Source of the DNA: Eubacteriaceae bacterium
GTDB lineage: Bacteria > Bacillota > Clostridia > Eubacteriales > Anaerofustaceae
DNA length: 14,408 bases
NCBI GenBank assembly: GCA_017613995.1
Contig: JAGACT010000034.1
Span: 1 to 14,408 of the forward strand
Direction of reading: 5' to 3'
Position numbers and translations under genes: made by a program. The notes under the pieces were generated by a model. The model made no database searches and was not told the DNA's origin. It saw nothing but the letters and a program-made list of their open reading frames with translations. Shown here piece by piece: positions 1 to 7,303 of this stretch (positions within the stretch are counted from its first letter, which is position 1; the number at the start of each line of letters is the position of its first letter).

Positions 1-921
1 GGCACCGGACCCTTTGCCGCCAGATGCCTGGAAAAACTATGCGGATCCTCCCACGCGCCCGCAATGGTGCTCACCCAGCCGGACCGTCCCAACTCCAGAA
101 GAGGCTCGAAGATAGTATTCGGTGAGGTCAAGCAGTTTGCCCTCGATAACGGCATCCCTCTCCTCCAGCCGGAGGACGTCAATTCTCCCGGGAGCATTCA
201 GGCTCTCCGCGGCTGCGGAGCCCTCTGCGCGGTGGTATGCTCTTTCGGACAGCTTCTGAAAGCCACTGTCCTGTTCGATACCTTCGAATACGGCTGCATA
301 AACATCCACGCGTCCCTGCTGGAACGCTACAGGGGCGCCGCTCCCATCAACAGGGTCATCATGGACGGGGAGAAGCAGACCGGCGTCACCATAATGTACA
401 TGGACGAAGGACTGGATACCGGGGACATGATGATACAGAAAAGCGTTCCCATAACCGATGGGGATACCTTCGGGTCCCTGAGCGGCGAGCTGGCCGAACT
501 GGGAGGAGATCTTGCCGTCGAAGCGCTGGACCTTCTTGGCTCCGGAAGCGCTCCCCGTACGAAGCAGGATGATTCGAAAGCATGCTACGCCGCAAAGATC
601 CTCAAATCCGACAAGCACGTGGACTTTACCCGCAGCGCCCGCTGCGTTTTCGACCACATCAGGGGAATGGACCCGTCTCCCGCAGCGGAGTGCACCTTCA
701 ATTCCAAGACGGTGAAACTCTTTTCCTGCGAGATCGTATCCGAGGATTCACCCGCCGAAAAGGCCCCGGGCAGCATCCTGAAGGGGGACAGACGGGGGAT
801 ATACGTACAGTGCGGGGAAGGAGTGATCCTTCTTAAGACCCTGAAGCCCGAGGGAAAGGGACTTATGGATGCCGGCGGTTTCTACAACGGCATAAAAAAC
901 AGGGATCTTTTATTCTCATAA
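1..921 (+). CDS. fmt: Methionyl-tRNA formyltransferase (5' end outside window)
   Basis: Transfers a formyl group from 10-formyltetrahydrofolate to Met-tRNAfMet for translation initiation in the cytoplasm. The frame is open from base 1; the first visible residues, GTGPFAARCLEKL, match the N-terminal formyltransferase strand that normally follows about six residues, so only a few codons are missing. The first in-frame ATG (base 64) lies inside the conserved domain and is not the start. The hydrolase core is clear: SFGQLL, then NIHASLLERYRGAAPIN with the catalytic Asn and His, then MDEGLDTGDMM with the catalytic Asp. A C-terminal OB-like domain follows, with FTRSARCVFDHIRGMDP at the junction. 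The 306 visible codons fit the usual length of about 310. It ends at a hairpin terminator and converges with the next gene. Genes usually beside fmt (def, priA) would lie upstream, out of view. Confidence 0.97.
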   Translation, partial: GTGPFAARCLEKLCGSSHAPAMVLTQPDRPNSRRGSKIVFGEVKQFALDNGIPLLQPEDVNSPGSIQALRGCGALCAVVCSFGQLLKATVLFDTFEYGCINIHASLLERYRGAAPINRVIMDGEKQTGVTIMYMDEGLDTGDMMIQKSVPITDGDTFGSLSGELAELGGDLAVEALDLLGSGSAPRTKQDDSKACYAAKILKSDKHVDFTRSARCVFDHIRGMDPSPAAECTFNSKTVKLFSCEIVSEDSPAEKAPGSILKGDRRGIYVQCGEGVILLKTLKPEGKGLMDAGGFYNGIKNRDLLFS

Positions 922-927
922 ATACGC

Positions 928-960
928 AGCGCCTCCCGGAGGGAGGCGCTTTTCATATTT
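928..960 (+). terminator. Intrinsic terminator of fmt
   Basis: A perfect 10-bp stem (928-937 with 941-950, arms AGCGCCTCCC and GGGAGGCGCT) with a GGA loop starts seven bases after the fmt stop. It is followed by TTTTCATATTTT, a T-rich but interrupted tract. The stop of the convergent pseudouridine synthase gene lies at 953-955, just past the stem, so the same hairpin may also stop minus-strand transcription. The minus-strand side lacks a good U run, so termination there is probably weaker. Confidence 0.8.
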
Positions 961-1900
961 TATTTCTGTCGAATCCGATCTTTTCCACCAGTCTTTTCAT
1001 TTCCTCCGGCAGCTCGCAGCATATCCGTATGCTGCCGGGGGCGTACCAGAGGGAAAAGGACACTTCGGAACAGTGCAGCAGGAGCCTTTCCACGCCGTAT
1101 TCCTCCCGGAATGCGTCGTTCACCCGCCTGTTCCCGTACTTGTAATCGTTGATCAGGGGATATCCCGTGTTCGCCAGCTGCACCCTTATCTGATGGGTCT
1201 TTCCGGTGATCAGCTTCGCGTCCACCAGGCTCATTTCCCGGCATGTGCCGATCCCCCGGTAGATCCCCAGCATACGGGAGGTCCCTTCCCTTCTTTCGGG
1301 ATATATGACCATGCGGTTCTTCGAACTGTCCTTTGCGGCCCAGTCCTCCAGACGCAGGGTCTTCTCCAGTTTTCCGGAACACAGGGCGGTATAATGCTTT
1401 TCTATGCGTTCCTCCCGCAGCATCTCCGAAAGGGCCCTGGCTGCCGCGGGGGTCTTGCCGCAGAGCACAGTCCCGCTGGTCTCGAAATCGAGCCGGTTGA
1501 CCGGGGCGGGAATGAAGCGGCCGCCGTATTCCTCCACGACGGGTTTCAGATGGTTCTTCACCCTTTCGCTGAGGCAGTCCCTGCTGCCCTTCATAGGCTG
1601 GGTCGGAAGGTACGCAGGCTTGTTGACTGCCAGGATGAACTCGTCCTCGTAGAGCACGTCCACTCCGCCCAGGCTCTCATCAAAAGAAACGGCGGGAGCT
1701 TTTTTCTCCTCCGCGCCGTAAATCCTGACTGTATCGCCCTCCTTAAGAAGGGTCCCGGCTTCCGAACGGATTCCGTTTATCCTGACTTCGCCCTTGCGAA
1801 GAAGCTTCTGGGCAGTATTCCTTCCCAGTCCGGCTGCTTTCTGGATAAACCGGTCCAGCCTCATGCCGTCATAATCCCTGTCTACCGAAATCTCGATCAT
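953..1900 (-). CDS. RluA-family 23S rRNA pseudouridine synthase (RluC/RluD-like)
   Basis: Predicted to isomerise specific uridines in rRNA. The 315-residue protein has an N-terminal S4 RNA-binding domain (about residues 13-61, with LRKGEVRINGIR) and a C-terminal RluA catalytic domain. Catalytic Asp138 sits in NRLDFETSG; the family motif is usually HRLDxxTSG, so the leading His is Asn here. The later motif THQIRVQLANTGYPLIND (with GK before it) and the final LLLHC strand are present, so the enzyme looks intact. The ATG at 1900 overlaps the upstream stop by one base (TGATG), which points to translational coupling. It is the last gene of the parAB operon. The exact rRNA position cannot be told from sequence alone: RluC- and RluD-type paralogues share these motifs, and firmicute members are often named only as RluA family. 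Confidence 0.93.
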   Translation of the reverse strand: MIEISVDRDYDGMRLDRFIQKAAGLGRNTAQKLLRKGEVRINGIRSEAGTLLKEGDTVRIYGAEEKKAPAVSFDESLGGVDVLYEDEFILAVNKPAYLPTQPMKGSRDCLSERVKNHLKPVVEEYGGRFIPAPVNRLDFETSGTVLCGKTPAAARALSEMLREERIEKHYTALCSGKLEKTLRLEDWAAKDSSKNRMVIYPERREGTSRMLGIYRGIGTCREMSLVDAKLITGKTHQIRVQLANTGYPLINDYKYGNRRVNDAFREEYGVERLLLHCSEVSFSLWYAPGSIRICCELPEEMKRLVEKIGFDRNKI

Positions 1901-2616
1901 CAGTCCTCCCGATTGCGGTGATTCTCCTCCATCTTCCTGCGGAGTCTTTCTATCTCCGCGTTGATCTCCTCGTCAGACTCCTCGATCAGCCTGGCCTTTA
2001 CCTCTTTGCTCAGCCTGCGGGACGCCTTTGAGTCGCCTTCTTCATCCCCGTCCACCACGGCGGCTTCCTCCACCTGGGACTCGTCGATGCGGGGAACGCT
2101 CTTGCCCTTGGTCTTTTTCACGGATGCGACTCTTCTGATGCGGATCTTCTTGCGGGAGGCCTCCATGCCGGAAAGGGCCCCGAGCATGGAAAGCACTGCC
2201 ATCAGAACGATGCACACCGCATAATAAAGGTAGGCCGAAGAGGGCAGGAATCGAAGCAGTCCCGACAGGGGCCTGAAATAGTAGTTCACGCTGGAGCCTA
2301 TGAAGAAGAATTTCAGCCATCCTCCTCCCGGCACGAAGCTCAGGGCGAAGCTGACGGCCGTGAGCAGGGCGATCGGCAGCACGCTCAGCAGGGCGAAGCC
2401 CACCGCGGTGCCTTTTCTGCTCATGTAGCTGCCCAGAGCCGCGATGTAGGAAAAGATGTACCACAGCATTACCGTCAGTATCAGCGCGGCCCATTTGAGC
2501 TTCATCGTTTCGTAAAACTCATGCCGTCTGAGCATCATGACCGCAAAGCAAAGGATGACGTGAAGGAGATTGATTCCGATTAGATACCCCGTGAGGGACT
2601 TTTCTCTGCTGTTCAT
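1900..2616 (-). CDS. Four-helix membrane protein with charged, coiled-coil C-terminal tail (unknown function)
   Basis: I do not recognise a family. The 238-residue product has four hydrophobic segments at about residues 10-29, 41-63, 70-95 and 127-150. A tail of about 88 residues follows: first strongly basic (SRKKIRIRR, KKTKGK), then acidic, ending in a short coiled-coil-like stretch (EEINAEIERLRRKMEE). The basic segment right after the last helix suggests a cytoplasmic tail by the positive-inside rule. I chose the ATG at 2616, not the GTG one codon upstream, because it forms a TGATG overlap with the parB stop and has GAGG seven bases upstream. The gene is coupled to parB on one side and to the pseudouridine synthase on the other. 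Its place behind parB could suggest a role at the membrane in chromosome organisation or cell division, but that rests on position only. Confidence 0.85.
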   Translation of the reverse strand: MNSREKSLTGYLIGINLLHVILCFAVMMLRRHEFYETMKLKWAALILTVMLWYIFSYIAALGSYMSRKGTAVGFALLSVLPIALLTAVSFALSFVPGGGWLKFFFIGSSVNYYFRPLSGLLRFLPSSAYLYYAVCIVLMAVLSMLGALSGMEASRKKIRIRRVASVKKTKGKSVPRIDESQVEEAAVVDGDEEGDSKASRRLSKEVKARLIEESDEEINAEIERLRRKMEENHRNRED

Positions 2617-3470
2617 CACTTGACCTCTTTAATAGCGTTGATAATCCGCTCCAGATCCTCGTTGGAATAGTAGTCTATGCGGATGGAGCCTCCTTTGGGC
2701 TTCACGTTGATGACCACCTTCGAACCCAGGGCCTGGGACATCTCTTCCTCGAACTGGGTAATGTAGGTTGCCTTCCTGGGGGGATCCTTCTTCTTCTTTT
2801 CCTCGGAGAAGCTGCGGCACAGCTTTTCCGCGTCCCTGACGGAAAGTCCCCGGTCCACTATGAGCCTCGCGAAGGCGCTCATATCCTGCTGGTTTTCCAG
2901 GCTCAGCACCGCCCGGGCGTGCCCCGCGGTGATCTGCTTGTCCCCGAGCAGCTCCAGCACATCGGGAGGAAGGGAAAGCAGTCTCATGGTATTGGCCACG
3001 CTGCTGCGGCTCTTGCCCACGCTTTCGGCTATCTCCTCCTGGGTCATGGAAAACTCGTCGCTGAGCCTCCTGTATGCCCTGGCGCATTCCACGTCGGAGA
3101 GGTCCTCTCTCTGTATGTTCTCGATAAGAGCCGCTTCCAGCAGGCTCCTGTCGTCGAATTCACGAACGATGACCGGCACCTGCTTGAGTCCGGCCATGAT
3201 GGAGGCTCGAAGCCTTCTTTCTCCCGCCACCACCTTGTAGCTGCTGCCGTCGGGCATGACTATAAGGGGCTGCAGGACGCCCACCTTCCTGATGCTCTCC
3301 GCGAGTTCCGACAGAGCCTGCTGCTCGAAAACGGAACGGGGCTGCTCCTCATTGCGCCGGATCAGCGCGATATCGAGCATCTTTACGTCTTCTTCTTTTT
3401 CTTCCGTTACTATGGGTTCGTCCGGGATCAGGGCGCTCAGGCCCCTTCCCAGTCCGCCTGTTTTGGCCAT
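2616..3470 (-). CDS. parB: Chromosome-partitioning protein ParB (Spo0J family)
   Basis: CTP-dependent DNA clamp that loads at parS sites and works with ParA in origin segregation. At 284 residues it has the usual length. It begins with the typical GLGRGLSALI leader. Next come the ParB/Srx CTP-binding domain, with GERRLRAS at residues 83-90 and ENIQREDL at 117-124, and a helix-turn-helix at about 142-168 (MTQEEIAESVGKSRSSVAN). A basic/charged linker (EEKKKKDP) leads to a C-terminal dimerisation domain. The ATG at 3470 is set by homology of the leader. Unusually for this window, no clear Shine-Dalgarno precedes it; the 41-base gap after parA instead holds a short inverted repeat. No parS-like 16-mer (TGTTTCACGTGAAACA) was found in the window. 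Confidence 0.97.
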   Translation of the reverse strand: MAKTGGLGRGLSALIPDEPIVTEEKEEDVKMLDIALIRRNEEQPRSVFEQQALSELAESIRKVGVLQPLIVMPDGSSYKVVAGERRLRASIMAGLKQVPVIVREFDDRSLLEAALIENIQREDLSDVECARAYRRLSDEFSMTQEEIAESVGKSRSSVANTMRLLSLPPDVLELLGDKQITAGHARAVLSLENQQDMSAFARLIVDRGLSVRDAEKLCRSFSEEKKKKDPPRKATYITQFEEEMSQALGSKVVINVKPKGGSIRIDYYSNEDLERIINAIKEVK

Positions 3471-3481
3471 ATGTCAGTGTC

Positions 3482-3496
3482 GGACGGGATCCGTCC
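3482..3496 (-). repeat. Short inverted repeat between parA and parB
   Basis: The arms GGACGG (3482-3487) and CCGTCC (3491-3496) are separated by three bases. This could form a small RNA hairpin 12 bases upstream of the parB start, where a Shine-Dalgarno would be expected but none is seen. No U run follows, so it is not a terminator. It may affect parB translation or mRNA stability, or it may be chance. Confidence 0.35.
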
Positions 3497-3511
3497 ATTC
3501 CTTCCGTATAC

Positions 3512-4273
3512 TTAGCACCTTGAGATGAATTCCTCGCTGAGCCTGGCGTAGGCCTGGGCGCCCTTGGAATTCTTGTCGTACTGCATTATCGTCATTCCGT
3601 AGCTGGGGGCTTCCGCCAGCCTCACGTTCCTGGGGATAATGGTCTCGAAGACCTTGTCCTTGAAATAGTTGCGGACTTCCTGGACTATCTGAGAAGACAG
3701 GTTCGTCCTGGCGTCATACATGGTCAGCATGACACCTGTGATCTCCAGGGAGGAGTTCAGGCTCTTCTTGACCAGGTTGACGGTATTGATGAGCTGGCTG
3801 ACTCCCTCCAGGGCGTAGTACTCGCACTGTATCGGGATGATGACTCCGTCCGCGGCGGTAAGGCCGTTGATGGAAAGCAGTCCCAGGGAGGGAGGACAGT
3901 CGATTATTATGTAATCGTAGTCGTCCACCACTTCCTTGAGGCAGTTTCTGAGAACGATCTCCCTCTGGGGGATGTTCGCCAGCTCCACCTCGGCGCCAGA
4001 CAGGTCTATTGTGGCGGGAAGGACCCACAGGTTCTCCACGTCCGTGGGGACGATGACTTCCTTGATGTTGGAGTCCCCCATCAGCACGTTGTATACGCTT
4101 GCTCTGAGTTTTCTTTTGTCTATGTTAAGGCCGCTGGTGAGATTGCTCTGGGCATCGAAGTCCACCGCCAGCACCGTTTTGCCTTTCATGGCCACCGCCG
4201 CGCAGAGATTGGCACAGGACGTGGTCTTTCCGACGCCGCCTTTCTGATTGAACATGCAGTAAATCTTTCCCAT
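3512..4273 (-). CDS. parA: Chromosome-partitioning ATPase ParA (Soj family)
   Basis: Deviant Walker-type ATPase that binds DNA non-specifically when ATP-bound and is released by ParB; in firmicutes, Soj also modulates DnaA. At 253 residues it is the short, chromosomal type without an N-terminal HTH. The deviant Walker A motif KGGVGKTT spans residues 11-18 with both signature lysines (Lys11, Lys16). DFDAQSNLT follows as the switch segment, then the Walker B-like IIIDCPPSLGLLSINGL. The C-terminal segment IPRNVRLAEAPSYGMTI is typical of the family. The start is supported by GGAGGA six bases or less upstream. It lies 16 bases after the DUF3786 gene and 41 bases before parB, in the standard parA-parB order. 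Confidence 0.97.
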   Translation of the reverse strand: MGKIYCMFNQKGGVGKTTSCANLCAAVAMKGKTVLAVDFDAQSNLTSGLNIDKRKLRASVYNVLMGDSNIKEVIVPTDVENLWVLPATIDLSGAEVELANIPQREIVLRNCLKEVVDDYDYIIIDCPPSLGLLSINGLTAADGVIIPIQCEYYALEGVSQLINTVNLVKKSLNSSLEITGVMLTMYDARTNLSSQIVQEVRNYFKDKVFETIIPRNVRLAEAPSYGMTIMQYDKNSKGAQAYARLSEEFISRC

Positions 4274-4289
4274 ATCTTCCTCCGTTATA

Positions 4290-4925
4290 CTACAGCGCTG
4301 CCGCCGCTTCCTTGATCCTGCTTATGGAGATGTCCCCCACATGGGCCACGTCCTCCGCCGAGAACGCCGCGGGGAAGTTGTCCGAGAAGAGCATCTGGCA
4401 GGTGGGATCGAATTCCTCGTCCGCCCCCCAGAGGATGAAGTATACGTACAGGTCCTTCATGAATTCCACCTTGTACGAACTGTCGCCCAGCGTCAGCTTC
4501 TCGGCGCCCAGGACCTCCATCGCCTTTTCGAAAACACCCAGCTTGTAGCCGAATCCGTAGGCCATCCTTTTCATGCACCTTCCCTCGAACTGGCGGAAAT
4601 ATGTATCTCCCCAGGGGAAGTCATGGTAGGTGATGGTGGCGGTTCCGGGTGCGCGGTACGCTCCTTCATTGAGGTAGCGCAGTATCAGGATCTTTATGTT
4701 GGCGTTGTCGCAGAGGCTTCCGTCCTCACTCAGGCATACGAAATCCGGATGGGTCACCGTATAGGTCCGGTCCATTATCTTAAGAGAGAATGTCCTCTTC
4801 TCCTCATCGTAGTCCACGCTGCAGCGCAGCGCCATCTCCTGGGGATCGCCCGAAGCGAACTGCTCCGTATAATGCTCCAGAGGCATTCTGGTCAGACTGT
4901 CTTTTGCGTAATCGAAATTGTCCAT
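4290..4925 (-). CDS. DUF3786 domain-containing protein
   Basis: A soluble 211-residue protein without a signal peptide or membrane segment. It matches the DUF3786 pattern as I remember it: a central FPWGDTYFRQFEGRC stretch (about 103-117), a LGDSSYKVEFMKDL segment, and the C-terminal ILWGADEEFDPTCQMLFSDN (about 164-183), close to the family's typical ILWxGDEEFPPxxxxLFD pattern. The biochemical function of DUF3786 is unknown to me. It is first in the parAB operon. The ATG at 4925 has GGGAG six bases upstream and a good promoter just ahead, so its 5' leader should be very short. Whether it takes part in chromosome segregation or is simply co-transcribed cannot be told. Confidence 0.85.
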   Translation of the reverse strand: MDNFDYAKDSLTRMPLEHYTEQFASGDPQEMALRCSVDYDEEKRTFSLKIMDRTYTVTHPDFVCLSEDGSLCDNANIKILILRYLNEGAYRAPGTATITYHDFPWGDTYFRQFEGRCMKRMAYGFGYKLGVFEKAMEVLGAEKLTLGDSSYKVEFMKDLYVYFILWGADEEFDPTCQMLFSDNFPAAFSAEDVAHVGDISISRIKEAAAAL

Positions 4926-4944
4926 GTTTTTCTCCCGTCTAGTT

Positions 4945-4973
4945 AGTATATCATAAAAAACCGGAATTGTGAA
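4945..4973 (-). promoter_or_regulatory. Sigma-A-type promoter of the DUF3786-parA-parB operon
   Basis: On the minus strand, TTCACA (-35, 4968-4973) and TATACT (-10, 4945-4950) are separated by exactly 17 bases; each hexamer matches consensus at five of six positions. The expected transcription start is near 4938, only a dozen bases before the DUF3786 start codon. It points away from the plus-strand promoter at 5058-5087, so the two genes are divergently transcribed. The roughly 85 bases between the two -35 boxes hold a 6-bp inverted repeat (CCGGAG 5017-5022, CTCCGG 5029-5034) of unknown meaning. Confidence 0.75.
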
Positions 4974-5057
4974 CGGCTCGCCGAAGAAGATGCGCCCGGG
5001 GGATGGTTTAATGATCCCGGAGCGGCTTCTCCGGCGGCTTCACTTCATTTTTCTAAC

Positions 5058-5087
5058 TTGACAAACGTACCGGATTTATTCTAAAAT
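5058..5087 (+). promoter_or_regulatory. Sigma-A-type promoter of the zinc-ribbon/TPR gene
   Basis: A perfect -35 hexamer TTGACA (5058-5063) is followed after 18 bases by TAAAAT (5082-5087), a five-of-six match to the -10 consensus. The predicted start is near 5094, about 30 bases before the ATG at 5125. A GGGAGA ribosome binding site (5113-5118) has six-base spacing to that ATG. The strong hexamers suggest substantial constitutive expression. Confidence 0.8.
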
Positions 5088-5124
5088 TAGTGTACCTATA
5101 CTACGATTATCAGGGAGAATTCTC

Positions 5125-6687
5125 ATGTATTGCAAGAATTGTGGAACACAGATACCGGATAATGCCCTGTTCTGCCCAGCCTGCGGCACAAGGACCGGCG
5201 TATCCATCCAGAATACTCCTGCCGAGACTCCCGTTCCCGCCGCCGAAGCTCCGGCTCCGGCAGAAGAGATCACCGCCGCCGTGACTGCGCCCGCCGTGGA
5301 TGATCTTCCCATCGAAAAGGAACTGGACGCCATTCTTGACAGGGGAGAGACCGCGGAGCCCTCTGAACCGGCCGAACAGAGCTCACCCGAACCCGTGGCC
5401 GACGAACAGCCAGCGCCCCAGCCCGAGCCCGTTGTCACCGAACAGCCGGAGCCTCAGCCCGAGCCCGCTATCACCGAACAGCCGGCGCTCCAGCCCGAGC
5501 CCGCTGCCGCGGAACAGCCGGAGCCTCAGCCCGAGCCCGCTATCACCGAACAGCCGGTGCCTCAGCCTGAGCCCATTAATCCGGAACCGCAGCCGGCGCC
5601 CCAGAGCGAACCGGTAAGAACCGCACCCCAGGCAGCGCCTTCCTATTCGCAGACTTCATATCAGAGCTCCTATCAGAACAAGGCGGAGACCTCCTACCAG
5701 TCTTCCTACAACCAGGGAGTCACTCCGGTCAAGGTCGCGAAGAAAAAGAAGTCCTGGATCGCCGTGGTGATCATTCTGCTGCTGCTGGCCATCGGAGGAT
5801 ATTTCGCCTATCCGGTTATTTCCAACCAGATCAACTACAACAAGGCCATCAAGTACTACAACAGCGGTGATTACGCCCAGGCGCTGCCCCTGTTCGAGGA
5901 GCTTGCCGAGAACGGTTTCAAGGACAGCCTCGATTACCAGCACAAGATCGTTTACGATCAGGCCCTGGCCGCCTATAATTCCGGCAACTTCGCCGGGGCG
6001 ATCCCCCTGTTCAGCGAGCTTGCGGGAGACAGTTACAGGGACGCCGAGGGATATCTGGCGGATATCTTCCATCAGATGCTCGCCAACATCCAGAACGGCG
6101 TGAACATTGACGAGATGCTGGAACTCAACGCGCTGTTCCAGAAAGCTTCCTATCCGGCCAGCGAATACGTCCCGGATTATGCCGAAGCCTTCAGACTGTT
6201 CAGTGAAGGCCACTACTATGACGCCTACCTGCTGTTCGATTCCATCGGCGGTTTCGAGGATGCATCAGACCGTGCTCAGTCATGCATACTGCCCACTCCG
6301 TCCAGCGGCGTCGTTTACAGCAACGGAGCCTCCGGATCGGTGGATCTGAAGGTCGTTGCCCCCGAATGGTACGATACCTACATCAAGATCTACAAGGACG
6401 GCGAACTGTGCAGGACCATGTTCATCCGCAAGGGCGAGAGCGCCACTTCCTATTCCATCCCCGCCGGCACCTACACCATGAACGTGGCCTACGAGGGTTA
6501 TGACGGATTCTGGTTCGGCCCCGATGACATGTTCGGAGACGACGGATCCTACAGCAAGCTGCTGCTCAACGGAACCGACTACGCCGCCTATCTTGAAGGA
6601 GGCTACACCTACACCCTGACTCTGATGTCGGGCGGCGGTGAAGGAACCGACGTAGGCTCCACGGATGCGGGCAGGGACGAGATCTGA
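5125..6687 (+). CDS. Zinc-ribbon, Pro/Glu/Gln-repeat, single-pass membrane protein with TPR-like repeats
   Basis: A 520-residue multidomain protein of unknown role. Residues 3-20 form a zinc ribbon (YCKNCG ... FCPACG, Cys3/6/17/20). Residues about 30-205 are a disordered Ala/Pro/Glu/Gln-rich linker with five tandem 12-residue repeats (94-153) and then a Ser/Tyr/Gln-rich stretch. KKKK precedes one hydrophobic helix at 211-232, so the ribbon should be cytoplasmic and the rest outside. TPR/Sel1-like repeats follow (YYNSGDYAQALPLFEEL at 244-260, AYNSGNFAGAIPLFSEL at 283-299, and a weaker one near 350-375). A beta-rich C-terminal domain (about 398-510) contains IPAGTYTMNVAYEGY, resembling PEGA-like surface domains. 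Similar architectures are common in Clostridia as uncharacterised zinc-ribbon proteins. It has its own promoter and terminator, so it is probably monocistronic. Confidence 0.9.
   Translation: MYCKNCGTQIPDNALFCPACGTRTGVSIQNTPAETPVPAAEAPAPAEEITAAVTAPAVDDLPIEKELDAILDRGETAEPSEPAEQSSPEPVADEQPAPQPEPVVTEQPEPQPEPAITEQPALQPEPAAAEQPEPQPEPAITEQPVPQPEPINPEPQPAPQSEPVRTAPQAAPSYSQTSYQSSYQNKAETSYQSSYNQGVTPVKVAKKKKSWIAVVIILLLLAIGGYFAYPVISNQINYNKAIKYYNSGDYAQALPLFEELAENGFKDSLDYQHKIVYDQALAAYNSGNFAGAIPLFSELAGDSYRDAEGYLADIFHQMLANIQNGVNIDEMLELNALFQKASYPASEYVPDYAEAFRLFSEGHYYDAYLLFDSIGGFEDASDRAQSCILPTPSSGVVYSNGASGSVDLKVVAPEWYDTYIKIYKDGELCRTMFIRKGESATSYSIPAGTYTMNVAYEGYDGFWFGPDDMFGDDGSYSKLLLNGTDYAAYLEGGYTYTLTLMSGGGEGTDVGSTDAGRDEI
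5404..5583 (+). repeat. Five tandem 36-bp coding repeats (EQPxPQPEPxxx)
   Basis: Five in-frame 36-base units start at 5404, 5440, 5476, 5512 and 5548. They encode variants of EQPEPQPEPAIT, with residues 4, 5 and 10-12 varying. Units 2 and 4 encode identical peptides, which suggests duplication of a two-unit (72-bp) block. A degenerate continuation (EPQPAPQSEP) follows. The peptide is predicted to be an extended, acidic, proline-rich spacer. Such tracts tend to change length between strains by slippage or recombination. Confidence 0.9.
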
Positions 6688-6725
6688 GTCCCGTTTCGCT
6701 GCTGATTGCATTAAGTTATAAATCA

Positions 6726-6770
6726 AAGAAGGGAACGCTCCTCCCGGAGGAAACGTTCCCTTCTTTTTTC
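6726..6770. terminator. Convergent intrinsic terminator
   Basis: A 12-bp perfect stem (AAGAAGGGAACG at 6726-6737 with CGTTCCCTTCTT at 6754-6765) encloses a further CCTC/GAGG stem and is followed on the plus strand by a run ending TTCTTTTTTC. It lies 38 bases after the stop of the TPR gene and directly before the tail of the convergent acetyltransferase gene (stop 6770-6772). It is a strong plus-strand terminator and plausibly also ends the long minus-strand operon, though the minus side has only a mixed T-rich tract. Confidence 0.88.
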
Positions 6771-7303
6771 TATCTTATCCATTTGTCCGCGAGAGTGGGC
6801 TCTTCGTATCCCCAGTCCTCGGGAGACGAGCGCGTCACCAGGTCGAATCCGTTTTTTTCAAGGACCCTGGCCGATGCCCGGTTCTCAACCATGGTGCTGG
6901 CGGTAATAATCTCGATGTCCGTGTCCCCGTAAAGGTAGTCCACCATCAACCCCAGTGATCCTGTGGCTATGCCTTTTCCCCAGCATCGCTCCAGCAGCCG
7001 ATAGCCCACGCTTATTTTATGTACGTCGTCCCTGAATCCGTAGAATTCGGCCAGTCCGCAGAACTCCCCGTCGGAAAAAATGCCCAGAATGATCGATTCC
7101 TTTATACATTCGTCATACAGTCTGTCGATGACGGTGAGCACATCATCATACCTCTTTTCGAACAGGAACGTGGGCAGGTACCGGTAGACCTCGGGATTGT
7201 CCACAAGTTCCCGAAGGCCTTCGGCGTCCTCCCGGGCAAGGGCCTTCAGTGTGAGCGTGCCGCCCTGTATGTACGGTATTTCGCTGAACAGTTTCTTTTT
7301 CAT
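6770..7303 (-). CDS. GNAT N-acetyltransferase (RimJ/RimL-like)
   Basis: Predicted acetyl-CoA-dependent N-acetyltransferase of 177 residues, cytoplasmic. The RimJ/RimL-type layout is visible: an N-terminal LTLKALAREDAEGLRELV segment, then SVGYRLLERCWGKGIATGSL (about 98-117), whose RCWGKGIAT forms the acetyl-CoA pyrophosphate loop, and ENRASARVLEKNGF (140-153), typical of the last conserved helix. The acceptor cannot be read from sequence: ribosomal protein N-termini, small amines or antibiotics are all known for this family. It is last in the operon. Its ATG overlaps the dipeptidase stop by four bases (ATGA) and has no strong Shine-Dalgarno of its own, so its translation probably depends on coupling. 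Confidence 0.9.
   Translation of the reverse strand: MKKKLFSEIPYIQGGTLTLKALAREDAEGLRELVDNPEVYRYLPTFLFEKRYDDVLTVIDRLYDECIKESIILGIFSDGEFCGLAEFYGFRDDVHKISVGYRLLERCWGKGIATGSLGLMVDYLYGDTDIEIITASTMVENRASARVLEKNGFDLVTRSSPEDWGYEEPTLADKWIR

Noticed and set aside
1073..1921. Long plus-strand frame over the pseudouridine synthase
   Set aside because: Shadow of a clearly conserved gene; no recognisable motif or ribosome binding site.
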